DNA of 64,000 bases from Erinaceus europaeus (taxonomy: Eukaryota; Chordata; Mammalia; Eulipotyphla; Erinaceidae). Below the pieces are notes generated by a model that was not told the DNA's origin, ran no database searches, and worked only from the letters and a program-made list of their open reading frames with translations. The translations under genes were made by a program, and so were the position numbers. Shown piece by piece: positions 21,412-30,902 of the stretch (position 1 is the first letter of the stretch; each line of letters starts with the position of its first letter). The stretch spans positions 118,273,247 to 118,337,246 of the forward strand of contig NC_080171.1 of assembly GCF_950295315.1 (NCBI RefSeq), given 5' to 3'.

Positions 21412-21905
21412 CGCTTCTAAGATGGTTGTCAAGGGTCAACCTCCTGGTATTGAATCTCGTGTTTGACCTTAAAATTTTCTCCTTAGTGAACGATTCCAGC
21501 CTTTAGGTTCATGATGAGTCAATAATTTGTTTGGCTCTATATGTTAACTCTTTTTTCAGCCACCGGGTTCCAGATGCTAACATGACGCCAACAGGACTTC
21601 CCTGGGCAGACAACCCCACCAATGTGTCCTGGAGCTCTGCCTCCCCAGAACCCTGCCCCACTACAGAAAAAGACAGGCTGAGAGTATGGATCGACCTGTC
21701 AACACCCATGTTCAGTGGAGAAGCAATTACAGAAACCAGACCTTCCACCTTCTGTACCCCATAATGACCCTGGGTCCATGCTCCCAGAGAGATAAAGAAC
21801 AGGAAAGCTATCAGGGGAGGGGATGGGATACAGAGTTCTGGTGGTGGGAATCATGTGCAGTTGTACCCCTCTTATCCGATGGTTTTTATCAGTGTTTCCC
21901 TTTTT
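21412..21905 (+). mobile_element. LINE 3' end (copy 2 of 4)
   Basis: The longest copy, with about 90 bp more on the 5' side than the one at 8880 (CTTAAAATTTTCTCCTTAGT). Contains GGTTCCAGATGCTAACATGA and TTGTACCCCTCTTATCC. Confidence 0.7.
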
Positions 21906-22190
21906 TTTTAATATTTTGTTTATTTATTTTCCCTTTTGTTGCCCTTGTTGTTTTATTGTTGTAGTTATTATTGTTGTTGTTGTCATTGTTAGATAGGACA
22001 GAGAGAAATGGAGAGAGGAGGGGAAGACAGAGAGGGGGAGAAAAAGACAGACACCTGCAGACCTGCTTCACTGCCTGTGAAGCGACTCCCCTGTAGGTGG
22101 GAAATCCGGGGGCTCGAACCAGGATCCCTAAGCCCACCCTTGTGCTTCGCGCCACATGTGTTTAACCCACTGTGCTACCACCCGACTCTC
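21906..22190 (-). mobile_element. tRNA SINE type A, reverse
   Basis: Inserted at the LINE tail. TTTATTTTCCCTTTTGTTGC to GCTACCACCCGACTCTC. TCAGTGTTTTC after it repeats TCAGTGTTTCC before it (target duplication). Confidence 0.9.
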
Positions 22191-22230
22191 AGTGTTTTCT
22201 TTTTATAAATAATTTTTTTTAATTCTCCTT

Positions 22231-22402
22231 AAAAAAAAAAGTGCGGCTGGGTGGTGGTGTGCCTGGTTGAGCAGACATAACACCATGTACAAGCACCCAG
22301 GTTCAAGCCCCCAACTCCTGCCTATATGGTGGGAGTTTCACAGGAAATGTCTCTCTTTCTCTCTCCCTCTCAATTTCTCTCTGTCCTATTAAATAAAAGA
22401 AA
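22231..22402 (+). mobile_element. tRNA SINE type B
   Basis: GCGGCTGGGTGGTGGTGTGC head. The box between head and CT tract is shortened. Tail TATTAAATAAAAGAAA. Confidence 0.8.
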
Positions 22403-22409
22403 GGGGGAT

Positions 22410-22604
22410 CAGAAGAGAAAACACAAGTAGAACTTGAACTGGAATTGACATACTGCACCAAAGTAAAAGACTCTGGGGTGGGTGGGGGGGGGAGAATACA
22501 GGTCCAAAAAGGATGACAGAGGACCTAGTGGAATTATATGGAAAACTGGGAAATATTATGTATGTACAAACTATTGTATTTATTGTCAAATGTAAGACAT
22601 TAAT
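22410..22604 (+). mobile_element. L1 LINE 3' end, part 1 (split by LTR)
   Basis: CAGAAGAGAAAACACAAGTA, GCACCAAAGTAAAAGACTCT, ACAAACTATTGTATTTATTG. Continues at 23076 after the inserted LTR. Compare the intact form at 56530-57012. Confidence 0.9.
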
Positions 22605-23075
22605 TGTTGGGTAGTCTGCCAGCTCCCCCTGGCTTCTGCTTAACCAAGCACCGGTATGCCTGTATAGGGATTGGTTTGATCCCCTTCAAATCCATCTATT
22701 TACATGGTTTGATCCCATTCAAAGCGGTCTATTTACATAAATCACTTTTACATTTACATAAAGCACCACACTCCCTCCAGGGCATTAGTGGTTCAGTGGT
22801 AGAATTCTCGCCTGCTCCGCCCCCTCTCCTTGTCACACCCTGATTTTCACCAGTCACTTTTCTCTCCACCCTCTCTGAGTTGCATCCTGTTCCCACCCTA
22901 CTGGGCTAGTATATTTTAAAAGACAAGATTGTTTGTAGTTAGTTAGTTTAGTTTAGCTTAGCTTGGTATAGATTGCCCTGCGTCCTGCATGAATAAAGAG
23001 ATACTGCCTACAGCTCAACCATGAGTCCCTGGTCGTCTGTTACCCGCCTGTGAAGCCAGCGCGGCGAAAACAACA
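22605..23075 (+). mobile_element. solo LTR of an endogenous retrovirus, 471 bp
   Basis: Begins TGTTGGGTAG and ends AACAACA (short TGTTG...CAACA inverted ends). It is flanked by the 6-bp duplication ATTAAT (22599-22604, 23076-23081) and interrupts an L1 tail exactly there. The 6-bp duplication and TGTTGGG start suggest a class II (beta-like) ERV. U3 holds two 33-bp tandem units (22673-22705, 22706-22738). A TATA-like TATATTTTAAAAG lies near 22910. AATAAA at 22985-22990 is the expected polyadenylation signal before U5. No internal gag/pol/env: a recombined solo LTR. Confidence 0.88.
22782..22815 (+). pseudogene. tRNA-Gly 5' half inside the LTR
   Basis: 34 bases match the 5' half of mammalian tRNA-Gly(GCC) with one mismatch (GCATTAGTGGTTCAGTGG, then TAGAATTCTCGCCTGC). 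They include the D-arm and the Pol III A box TGGTTCAGTGG, and stop just past the anticodon. The T-arm half is absent. It is sense to the LTR, so it is not a primer-binding site. Confidence 0.8.
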
Positions 23076-23125
23076 ATTAATTCCCCAATAAAGAAATTAA
23101 AAATAAATTTAAAAAGATATACAAA
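23076..23125 (+). mobile_element. L1 LINE 3' end, part 2
   Basis: ATTAATTCCCCAATAAAGAA completes the L1 terminus broken by the LTR. Confidence 0.85.
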
Positions 23126-23155
23126 GGGGGGAGTGGGAACCTCCCAGAAGCAGAG

Positions 23156-23412
23156 GTTTTTTTTTTTTCTTTTTTTTTATATTTATTTTATTTATTTATT
23201 CCCTTTTGTTGCCCTTGTTGTTTTATTGTTGTAGTTATTATTGTTGTTGTCGTTGTTGGATAGGACAGAGAGAAATTGGAGAGAGGAGGGGAAGACAGAG
23301 AGGAGGAGAGAAAGACAGACACCTGCAGACCTGCTTCACCGCCTGTGAAGCGACTCCCCTGCAGGTGGGGAGCCGGGGTTTGAACCAGGATCCTTATGCC
23401 GGTCCTTGTGTG
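23156..23412 (-). mobile_element. tRNA SINE type A, reverse, head-truncated
   Basis: Stops at GGTCCTTGTG, lacking the last ~45 bp of the head. GAAGCAGAGGTTTT occurs on both sides, so this is a true insertion of a 5'-truncated copy into another SINE (about 23133-23475). Confidence 0.88.
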
Positions 23413-23509
23413 AAGCAGAGGTTTTATAGTACAGTCACTGGGCCGCAGCAATAAACCTGGTGGGGGGACGGACATAAATAAACACTCCCGTACATACAAA
23501 CAGGCTAGA

Positions 23510-23648
23510 ATATGGGCTTGAGGAAAGTATGCTGGTTGTGCAGACAACATTCAGGCCTGAGACCAAGGTTCCCTGTTCAATTCCTGACACCACCATAAAC
23601 CAGAGTTGAACAATACTCTAGTAAATAAAATCTAAATTTTTTTTTTAA
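23510..23648 (+). mobile_element. tRNA SINE type C-like
   Basis: CACCACCATAAACCAGAGTT and TAGTAAATAAAATCTAAATT. The head is diverged. Confidence 0.6.
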
Positions 23649-23774
23649 TTTTGTTTTGGGAGTCAACAAAATAGATCAATTGGACAGTGTGCTGCTTTGC
23701 CATGTATGCAAAACACACTCTCTGATTCTCGTCTCTAAATGAAAGAAACAGAGAGAAGAGAGAAAGAAGAGAGG

Positions 23775-23845
23775 AAGGATGGAAGGAAGGAAGGAAGGAA
23801 GGAAGGAAGGAAGGAAGGAAGGGAGGGAGGGAGGGAGGGAGGGAG
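23775..23845 (+). repeat. (GGAA)n(GGGA)n
   Basis: Eleven or more GGAA units, then GGGA units. Confidence 0.95.
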
Positions 23846-24242
23846 AAGGAAGAACATGGCAAAAGTGACAGGAAGTGTCAGTGTCAATCTGGGATCCGAC
23901 TGTAAAGAAACACAATGGCTTCTGCACTACTCCATGGTTACTGGCCTCAACAAAGGCCGTGACATGTCCCAGTGTGGACCGACTGAGACACAGCTCCCAC
24001 CGAGGGGAGACCACGTTCCTGTGGGACACGACCCGGCGTTGTGAGCACTGCCTCGTGGAGCAGCTCCCAGGACAAAGGGCACTCAAGTTCATCAAGAAGT
24101 CGGTGGTGGGCACTTCCGTTCACACCAAGAGGGAGAGAACAGAGCTGAGCAGTGTCCTGGCAGCTGTGAGGATGAGGGAGGTGACGGCCCAGAAGGTTTG
24201 GGCCCCAAGAGCAAGCAAGCCCCTCTTGTGTATGAAGAGTTT
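23846..24242. other. RAB31 intron 1, unique
   Basis: Relatively GC-rich unique sequence. A 147-residue open frame crosses it into the next SINE and has no recognisable domain. Confidence 0.4.
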
Positions 24243-24495
24243 TCTTTTTCTTTTTATTATTATTTTTTTATTTTATTTTATTTTCCCTTTTGTTGTCCTT
24301 GTTGTTTTATTGTTGTAGTTATTATTGTTGTCGTCGTTGTTAGATAGGACAGAGAGAAATGGAGAGAGGAGGGGAAGACAGAGAGGAGGAGAGAGAGACA
24401 GACACCTGCAGACCTGCTTCACCGCCTGTGAAGCGACTCCCCTGCAGGTGGGGATCCTTACCCTGGTCTTTGTGCTTTGTGCTACTGCCCAAGTC
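24243..24495 (-). mobile_element. tRNA SINE type A, reverse
   Basis: Head incomplete (about 20 bp lost around CCTTACCCTGGTC). Confidence 0.85.
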
Positions 24496-24717
24496 CCTTT
24501 TTTATTATTATTATTATTATTTATCTTTATTTATTTATTGGATGGAGACAGCCAGAAATCAAGAGCAAGGGGAGGGAGAGAGGGAGGGAGACACCTGCAG
24601 CCCTGCTTTACCACCCTCAAAGCTTTCCCCCTGCAGGTGGGAGCCGAGGGCTTGAAGCTGGGTCCTTGCATATTGCTAACATGTGCACTTAACCAAGTGT
24701 GCCACCATCAGGCCCCT
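24496..24717 (-). mobile_element. tRNA SINE type B, reverse
   Basis: (TTA)n-rich tail, then ATTTATTGGATGGAGACAGC to CCACCATCAGGCCCC. Confidence 0.85.
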
Positions 24718-24834
24718 ACAAAGCATTTTCAAAAAGAGAGAGACAGAGAGAAGGGGGAGAGAGAGTGAAATAGAAAACTAGAAGAACACAGAGTGCACTC
24801 TCCTGATTCACCCTATGTCGGTATCTTAGTCCAT

Positions 24835-25225
24835 GTGCCGGGTAGAGAACTCCAAGTTCCTCTGGGATAGAGCCTAAGTCTGCATGGCCTCTGTGTCAGA
24901 AGGGCCTCACAGCCATCAGGGACTGCAGCTACCTTACCTCCTCCCTCCACATTCCTAAACAGGACAGCTAGGGAGGAATCCAGCCTCGCTGGAAGAGATA
25001 AGACGCCCGTATCCAATTAGCGCCAGGGCCCAAGATCACGTGTCTACAGGGTACCCATGCCTGCATTCTCCCTGTAACCAACATGTAAAAGACTATATAA
25101 GCAGTGCTGTTCCTCTGGCGCAGAGAACTTCCTGGAGAGACTCAAATCTCTCACCCACTGGTGTATCAAACTCCTCTCTACTCAGCACACCAGGTTCGTG
25201 TTTGGGAATAATTTCTGCAACAACA
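24835..25225 (+). mobile_element. possible LTR remnant
   Basis: GACTATATAAGCAGTGCTGT (near 25090) is a good TATA box. About 100 bp on, the sequence ends like a retroviral U5 (GGTTCGTGTTTGGGAATAAT, TTCTGCAACA). The 5' boundary and target duplication are not clear. It could instead be a chance promoter-like stretch. Confidence 0.35.
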
Positions 25226-25792
25226 AGAGGAAAAAGGGGAGGAAGGAGAAAGGGAGAAAGGAGAAGAAAAGGAAGAAAGGAGTGTGACCCCCTTTCTTAC
25301 ACTTCCACTCACCTGCCTGCCTGCTTGCTCTGATGAAGGAAGCCACCACGCATGCACGAGAGAGACAGGAAACAAGAAACTGAGAGGGGGGGCCTGGCCT
25401 ACAGCCACCAAGTCCTCTGGGCAGTGAGCTCCCAGGAACTACAAACTGCAGCCACCCAGGGAATATGGGAGCAAACTCTGCCTCAGTTCCACCTTGCGGC
25501 GGCCTGGGGAGGGAGCTGCACCCACCCGCAGTGCCCACCCACAACCAGGAGTCTGAACTAGCCTGCCACACAGCAATGGGGGCCCTATACAGAGGCAGTG
25601 GACAGTGACATTTATTAAGTGCTGACTTGGAACCATTTCTGTGTAATCCATGCAACCACCCTACTAATGAAGATTGGCCTCATGTTACAGAACAGGAAAT
25701 GAAGGTCGAAGGTAGGAAGCCAGGGTGAGCAGCCGGTTTTCTGTGGATGATGATGACAGTCTGTCATGAGAGCAGCAGCAGTTCCGACTATC
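25226..25792. other. RAB31 intron 1, unique
   Basis: A purine-rich AGAAAGGAGAAGAAAAGGAA stretch, then moderately GC-rich unique sequence. Open frames here lack any family signature. Confidence 0.4.
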
Positions 25793-25980
25793 CCTTTCTT
25801 TAATCAATCAATTATTATCGGATAGAGACAGAGAGAAATTGGGGGGGTAGAGACAGAGAGACACCTGCAGCTTTGCTATACCACTCATGAAGTTTTCACC
25901 CTGCAGGTGGGGACCGGGAGCTTGAACCCGGGGTCCTTGTGCACTTTAAGGTGTGTGCTTAACCAGGTGCCCGGCCCCCT
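25793..25980 (-). mobile_element. tRNA SINE type B, reverse
   Basis: ATTATTATCGGATAGAGACA to TTAACCAGGTGCCCGGCCCC. Confidence 0.85.
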
Positions 25981-26067
25981 ATTCTGACTATTCCTACAGG
26001 CATCTACACTTGGGTTCATGAGAAAAGAAAGCTACCGCACTGCTTCCACTGATAAAATCTACTTAAA

Positions 26068-26356
26068 AGGGAGTCGGGCAGTGGTGCAGCAGGTTAAGTG
26101 CACGTGGCACAAAGCGCAAGGACCGGAGTAAGGATCCTGGTTCGAGCCCCTGGCTCCCCACATGCAGGGGAGTCACTTCACAGGCGGTGAAGCAGGTCTG
26201 CAGGTGTCTATCTTTCTCTCTCCCCCTCTCTGTCTTCCCCTCCTCTCTCCATTTCTCTCAGTCCTATCCAACAATGATGACATCAATAACAACAATAATA
26301 ACTACAACAATAAAATAACAAGGGCAACAAAAGGAAAAATAAATATTTTTTTAAAT
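26068..26356 (+). mobile_element. tRNA SINE type A (first of three in a row)
   Basis: Complete. AAATCTACTTAAAA on both sides (from 26056 and from 26354) is its target-site duplication. Confidence 0.92.
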
Positions 26357-26376
26357 CTACTTAAAAATGGTTTAGG

Positions 26377-26655
26377 AGGGAGTTGGGCAGTAAGTAGCAC
26401 AGCAGGTTAAACGCACATGGTACAAAGCGCAAGGACCAGCATAAGGATCCCAGTTCAAGCCCCCAGCTCCCCACCTGCAGGGGAGTCGCTTCACAGGCAG
26501 TGAAGCAGGTCTGCAGGTGTCTATCTTTCTCTCTCCCCCTCTGTGTCTTCCCCTCCTCTCTCCATTTTTCTCTATCCTATCCAACAATGATGACATCAAT
26601 AATAACTACAACAATAAAAGAACAAGGGCAAGAAAAGGGAATAAATAAATAAAAC
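26377..26655 (+). mobile_element. tRNA SINE type A (second of three)
   Basis: Complete. ATGGTTTAGGAGGG recurs before and after it. Confidence 0.92.
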
Positions 26656-26688
26656 CTAAAAAGAAAAAAATTTTAATGGTTTAGGAGG

Positions 26689-26982
26689 GGGCCCGGCAGT
26701 AGCGCAGGGAGTTAAGTGCACATGGCGTGAACCCAATTCAAGCCCCCGGTTCCCCACCTGCAGGGCGGCCACTTCACAAGTGGCGAAACAGAGCTGCAGG
26801 TGTCTGTCTTTCTCTCCCCCTCTCTGTCTTCCCCTCCTCTCTCCATTTCTCTCTGTCCTATGCAACAACAACACCAGCAACATCAACTGAAAAAAGATAG
26901 CCTCCAGGAGCAGTAGATTCATAGTGCAGGCACCGAGCCCTAGTGATAACCCTAGAAGCAAAAAAAAAAAAAAAAAAAAAAG
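26689..26982 (+). mobile_element. tRNA SINE type A-long (third of three)
   Basis: The tRNA part is short (GCGTGAACCCAATTCAAGCC). Carries the 3' module and A23 tail, followed by a GGTTTAAG repeat of its left flank. Confidence 0.9.
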
Positions 26983-27365
26983 GTTTAAGAACCTAGAACA
27001 AACCTATAATCAATGAAGTGATTGTGGATAGAGAGCTACAGTGTAAAGCAATAATTCAGTCTTAAGAAGAAACCTCTAGGGAAGAAGATGTCACGCATCT
27101 AAGGTTCAGCCCTCATCACGCACATTTCAGTCTTTCACACAGTTCCCTGGGGAGTGCGGCAACCTTTTTTTTTTTTTCATTACATGCCTTTTCATCATTT
27201 ACAAACATTCTTCATTTGCAACCATTTCCACACACCGTGAGTCCACGAATCCAAAACCTGGGGGCTGAGCTGTGCTGAGGCCAGTGCTTCCTCCAACCTC
27301 ACTGCCTCCCTCCACACAGCCTGTGCTTGGGTCTTAGGAAATACCTGGGCGTTCTCTCCCATCTG
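26983..27365. other. RAB31 intron 1, unique
   Basis: A T12 run near 27165. No gene or element identified. Confidence 0.4.
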
Positions 27366-27402
27366 GGCGGGGGGGTGGGGGGGGGTGGGGGGGGTGTGGG
27401 GG
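27366..27402 (+). repeat. G-rich run, quadruplex-capable
   Basis: Runs of 7, 9, 8 and 7 G separated by single T or TGT on the plus strand (C-rich in the RAB31 transcript). Confidence 0.85.
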
Positions 27403-27940
27403 GGAATGTGGTCAGGATGCCTGGTGCTTGCAGGACTCATCTAGGAGTGGCTTCCTTTCGTGTTGACTTTTTGTTCCTATACACTCAGCTCAGAAGCCAG
27501 TTCTAAACAACAACTCATAAAATCAGCACTAAGTTTCTGCAGAGGACAAGTGTCAGGACAAGGGCATGCCATGCCATGACTCAACATCAGGCCTCCCCGT
27601 GGGGTGGGGTGGGGAGCACTCTGAACGGAGGCAGCCCTCTGCCCAGGGTCTCCCCCTCTAGCCACGGGGGATTTTGGAACAGACCTGGCTCTGAGACATC
27701 AGAGCCAAAAAAACACAAAGATCACCGGAGACGCTTGGCTTCTTTCACCGTAAGCAAGTAAAATGTACTTTTCCGTTCAAATGACAGGTGTGACGGCGAT
27801 GGGGCTGACTGAACGAGCTTGGAGCTAGAATGAGGAGACTTGTCCCTCTGACTTCTCTCTCATCCAGCTGGGGGGCCTCGGGCGAGCCCTTCGCCTCCAC
27901 AGCCCTGCAGGGTGAGGGCCAGAAATGGATGGCAGCGGCC
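27403..27940. other. RAB31 intron 1, unique
   Basis: Moderately GC-rich with no repeat family recognised. Confidence 0.4.
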
Positions 27941-27941
27941 A

Positions 27942-28062
27942 GGGGGAATCGCTCAGCTGGCAGAGCCCAGGACTTGCATGGTTCAGGCTCCTGGCCCCTA
28001 CCTGGACCCTGACTTTTCTATTTCATATAAAATCCCTTATCCTATAGGAAACAAATAAAACT
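27942..28062 (+). mobile_element. old tRNA-Ala-like SINE
   Basis: GGGAATCGCTCAGCTGGCAG and AGCCCAGGACTTGCATGG follow the D-arm and anticodon-arm pattern of tRNA-Ala-derived SINEs. Confidence 0.5.
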
Positions 28063-28064
28063 TT

Positions 28065-28146
28065 CTAAAAATCTTTTTAAATTATCTTTATTTAATGGAT
28101 AGAGACAGCCAGAAATCAAGAAGTGGGATAGAAAGAGACAGAGAGG
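28065..28146 (-). mobile_element. tRNA SINE type B, reverse, part 1
   Basis: Tail half (AATTATCTTTATTTAATGGA). The element resumes at 28433 after an inserted type A. Confidence 0.8.
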
Positions 28147-28432
28147 GACCCGGGCGGTGGCGCAGTGGGTTAAGCGCAGGTGGCGCAAAGCACAAGGACC
28201 GGAGTAAGGACCCCAGTTCGAGCCCCCGGCTCCCCACCTGCAGGGGGGTCGCTTCACAGGCGGTAAAGCAGGTCTGCAGGTGTCTGTCTTTCTCTCCCCC
28301 TCTCTGTCTTTCCCTCCTGTCTCCATTTCTCTCTGTCCTATCCAACAATGACGACATCAGTAACTACAACAATAAAACAACAAGGGCAACAAAAGGGAAT
28401 AAATAAATAAATAAACAAAACATTTATTTAAA
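28147..28432 (+). mobile_element. tRNA SINE type A nested in type B
   Basis: Complete. GA-rich GAGACAGAGAG / GAGAGAGAGAC flanks mark the insertion. Confidence 0.9.
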
Positions 28433-28542
28433 AAAAAGAGAGAGAGAGACAAAACTCTCCCCCTGCAGGTGGGACCAGTAACACTGTAACATGTGAACAC
28501 TGTAACATGTGTGCTCAACCAGGTGTGTCACCAGTAGGCCAC
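28433..28542 (-). mobile_element. tRNA SINE type B, reverse, part 2
   Basis: Head half. AACACTGTAACATGTG is tandemly duplicated (28479-28510). Confidence 0.75.
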
Positions 28543-28877
28543 TATACCACACAACCTTTAACTCGCATGTCTGTTACTTGGGCACTTGGGTTGAGTCCTG
28601 ATCTTGGCTGTTTGCAAACAGCAAATAGAGGGACAAAGATATCCATGGAGCTTCTCGGATAAGTGTGCACGTACTCGTCACAGAGGTCGGGGAAACCTGC
28701 ACAAACAAAACCTCCAGAAGCCAGAACACAGGGAGCAGAGGCCAGAGGCAATCACCTCTTAACTCCCTGAAAGGAAGACAAGAAAGCAGCTGTGCAGAGA
28801 GAAACCAAGTCAAGTATCCCAAAGGCAGTGGATATTTGCTGTCTTCCTGAAATCCAGATAAACTCTTGTCTTCTTAT
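28543..28877. other. RAB31 intron 1, unique
   Basis: No feature identified. Confidence 0.4.
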
Positions 28878-29193
28878 TTTTATTTTTGCCTCCAGGGTTA
28901 TTGCTGGGGCTCAGTGCCTGCACTGCGAATCCACTGCTCCCGGAGGCCATTTTTCCCATTTTGTTGCCCTTGTTATTGTTATTGTTGTTGCTGCTGTAGG
29001 ATGGACAGAGAGAAATGGAGAGAGGAAGGGAAGACAGAGAGAGGAAGAGAAAGACAGACACCTGCAGACCTGCTTCACCGCCTGTGAAACGACCCCCTTC
29101 AGGTGGGGAGCCGCGGATTCGAACCAAGATCCCTATGCCGGTCCTTTAGATTGGCACCATGTGCGCTTAACCCGCTGCGCTACTGCCCGGCCC
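28878..29193 (-). mobile_element. tRNA SINE type A-long, reverse
   Basis: GCCTCCAGGGTTATTGCTGG module to CTGCGCTACTGCCCGGCCC. Confidence 0.9.
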
Positions 29194-29691
29194 ACGTCTT
29201 TTTATTTTCATGAGCCCTCAAGGCACATTGGAATCTCTTGATGGCCACGACAGCACGACATTCGGGAGTACACAGTGAGTTCATGCCATCACTGTATTTC
29301 TTTATTCCAGCCTCTACTTTGCCTTCACACCACCACACAGGCTTCTTTCTTTTTCCAAGCACTAGCTCCAACTGACTTCTGTGACAAGTTATTATTTGCT
29401 CCGTCCAAATCGTAGCTTAATCAGATGCTGCTTTCCCACCGTGACCGAAGAGGGACACATCAGAGCGAAGATTTCTCCTGCCTAGACTAAAATGCCCACG
29501 TGCAGAGCCTGGAAACCATCGCCAGAGCCCACCATCCGGACCTGCCAACACCAAGTCCACCCGCCTCTGGCTGAGACATCAGGAGCACTAGCTCTGCACG
29601 TACTTCAAGTGCTGCTGCTAGGCGTGCGCCGCGAATGTAAGCTACAGAAAGCTGTGTGCGAACCTCCATTGGTCAGAGAAAGCACATTGCC
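29194..29691. other. RAB31 intron 1, unique
   Basis: No element or coding signature. Confidence 0.4.
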
Positions 29692-29888
29692 CTTTAATGA
29701 TATAGAGAACTGGATAGAGACAAGGGGAAATGGAGAAGCGAGGAGGAGAGAGAGAAAGAGAGAGACACCTGCAGCCCTGCTTCACCACTCATGAAGCTTC
29801 CCCCCTGCGGGTGGGGAGCAGAGGCTTGATCCCAGGTCCCTGTGCACTGTAGTGTGTGCGCTTAACCAGGGGCGCCACTGCCTGGGCC
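29692..29888 (-). mobile_element. tRNA SINE type B, reverse
   Basis: GAACTGGATAGAGACAAGGG to GCGCCACTGCCTGGGCC. Confidence 0.8.
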
Positions 29889-29905
29889 GGGAAGTATACA
29901 TTTCT

Positions 29906-30140
29906 TTTCTTTTTTTTTTAATTTGTTTATTGGAGGATTAATGTTTTACATTCGACCATAAATACAAATACAATAGTTTGTACATGCATAACATTTCTCA
30001 GTTTTCCATATAACAATACAACTCCCACTAGGCCCTCTGTCATCCTTTTTGGACCTGTATTCTCCCCCCCCCCCAAGTCTTTTACTTTGGTGCAATATGC
30101 CAATTCCAGTTCAGGTTCTACTTGTGTTTTCTCTTCTGGA
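29906..30140 (-). mobile_element. L1 LINE 3' end, reverse
   Basis: TTTATTGGAGGATTAATGTT, TAGTTTGTACATGCATAACA, CTTTTACTTTGGTGCAATAT. 5'-truncated at CTTGTGTTTTCTCTTCTGG. Confidence 0.9.
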
Positions 30141-30175
30141 AAGCACACTTCTTTAGCTTTACAGAAGTACAAGTG

Positions 30176-30360
30176 AGGGACTGAGCAGTGCCTCCCCCCA
30201 CTCCATCTCCCCACCTGCAGTAGGGATGCTTCAGAAGCAGTGAAGTAGATCTCTTTCTCTCCCTGTCCCCTCTCAATTTCTCTCTGTCCTATCCAATAAA
30301 ATGAAAAAAAAAATGTCCACCAGGAGCCATGGATTTGTAGTGCTGGCCCCAATGATAACA
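30176..30360 (+). mobile_element. tRNA SINE type A-long, degenerate
   Basis: The tRNA head is mostly deleted. Body TCTCCCCACCTGCAGTAGGG, then a module version ending CCCCAATGATAAC. Confidence 0.65.
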
Positions 30361-30510
30361 GAAAAGAGGAGAGGAGAGGAGGGGAGGGGAGGGGAGGGGA
30401 GGGGAGGGGAGGGGAGGGGAGGGAAAGGAAGGGAAGGGGAAGGGGAAGGGGAAGGGGAAGGGGAAGGGGAAGGGGAAGGGGAAGGGGAAGGGGAAGGGGA
30501 AGGGGAAGGG
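30361..30510 (+). repeat. (GGGGA)n/(GGGGAA)n
   Basis: 150 bp of purine in two phases: about nine GGGGA units, then about fourteen GGGGAA units. Quadruplex-capable on the plus strand. Confidence 0.95.
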
Positions 30511-30800
30511 GGCCAGGCAGAAGCGCAGTGGGTTAAGCGCACAAGGACCTGCGTAAGAATCCTGGTTCGAGCCCCTGGCCCCCTATCTGAAGGGGAGTCA
30601 CTTCGCAGGCGGTGAAGCAGGTCTGCAGGTGTCTATCTTTCTCTCCCCCTCTATCTTCCCTTCCTCTCTCCATTTCTCTCTGTCCTATCCAACAACAATA
30701 GCATCAATAGCAATAATAATAACCACATCAATAAAACATCAAGGGCAACATTAGGGAAAAAAAATAGCCTCCAGGAGCAGTGCCCTGGAGGCAAAAAAAA
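30511..30800 (+). mobile_element. tRNA SINE type A-long
   Basis: The module has lost its middle: TAGCCTCCAGGAGCAGTGCC runs straight into CTGGAGGC. Confidence 0.88.
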
Positions 30801-30848
30801 AAGTAAAGAAAAGAAGAAGAAAACAAAACTACAGCTGACTGGCTTTAG

Positions 30849-30902
30849 ATAGATAGACAGACAGACAGACAGACAAACAAATAAATAAATAAATAAATAA
30901 AA
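30849..30902 (+). repeat. (GATA)(GACA)(AAAT)n
   Basis: Three adjoining tetranucleotide blocks. Confidence 0.9.

Noticed and set aside
22782..22815. Functional tRNA-Gly gene
   Set aside because: Only the 5' half is present; no T-arm, acceptor 3' strand or terminator follows.
24359..24655. Possible second cellular gene within intron 1
   Set aside because: Frames consist of adjacent reverse type A and type B SINEs.
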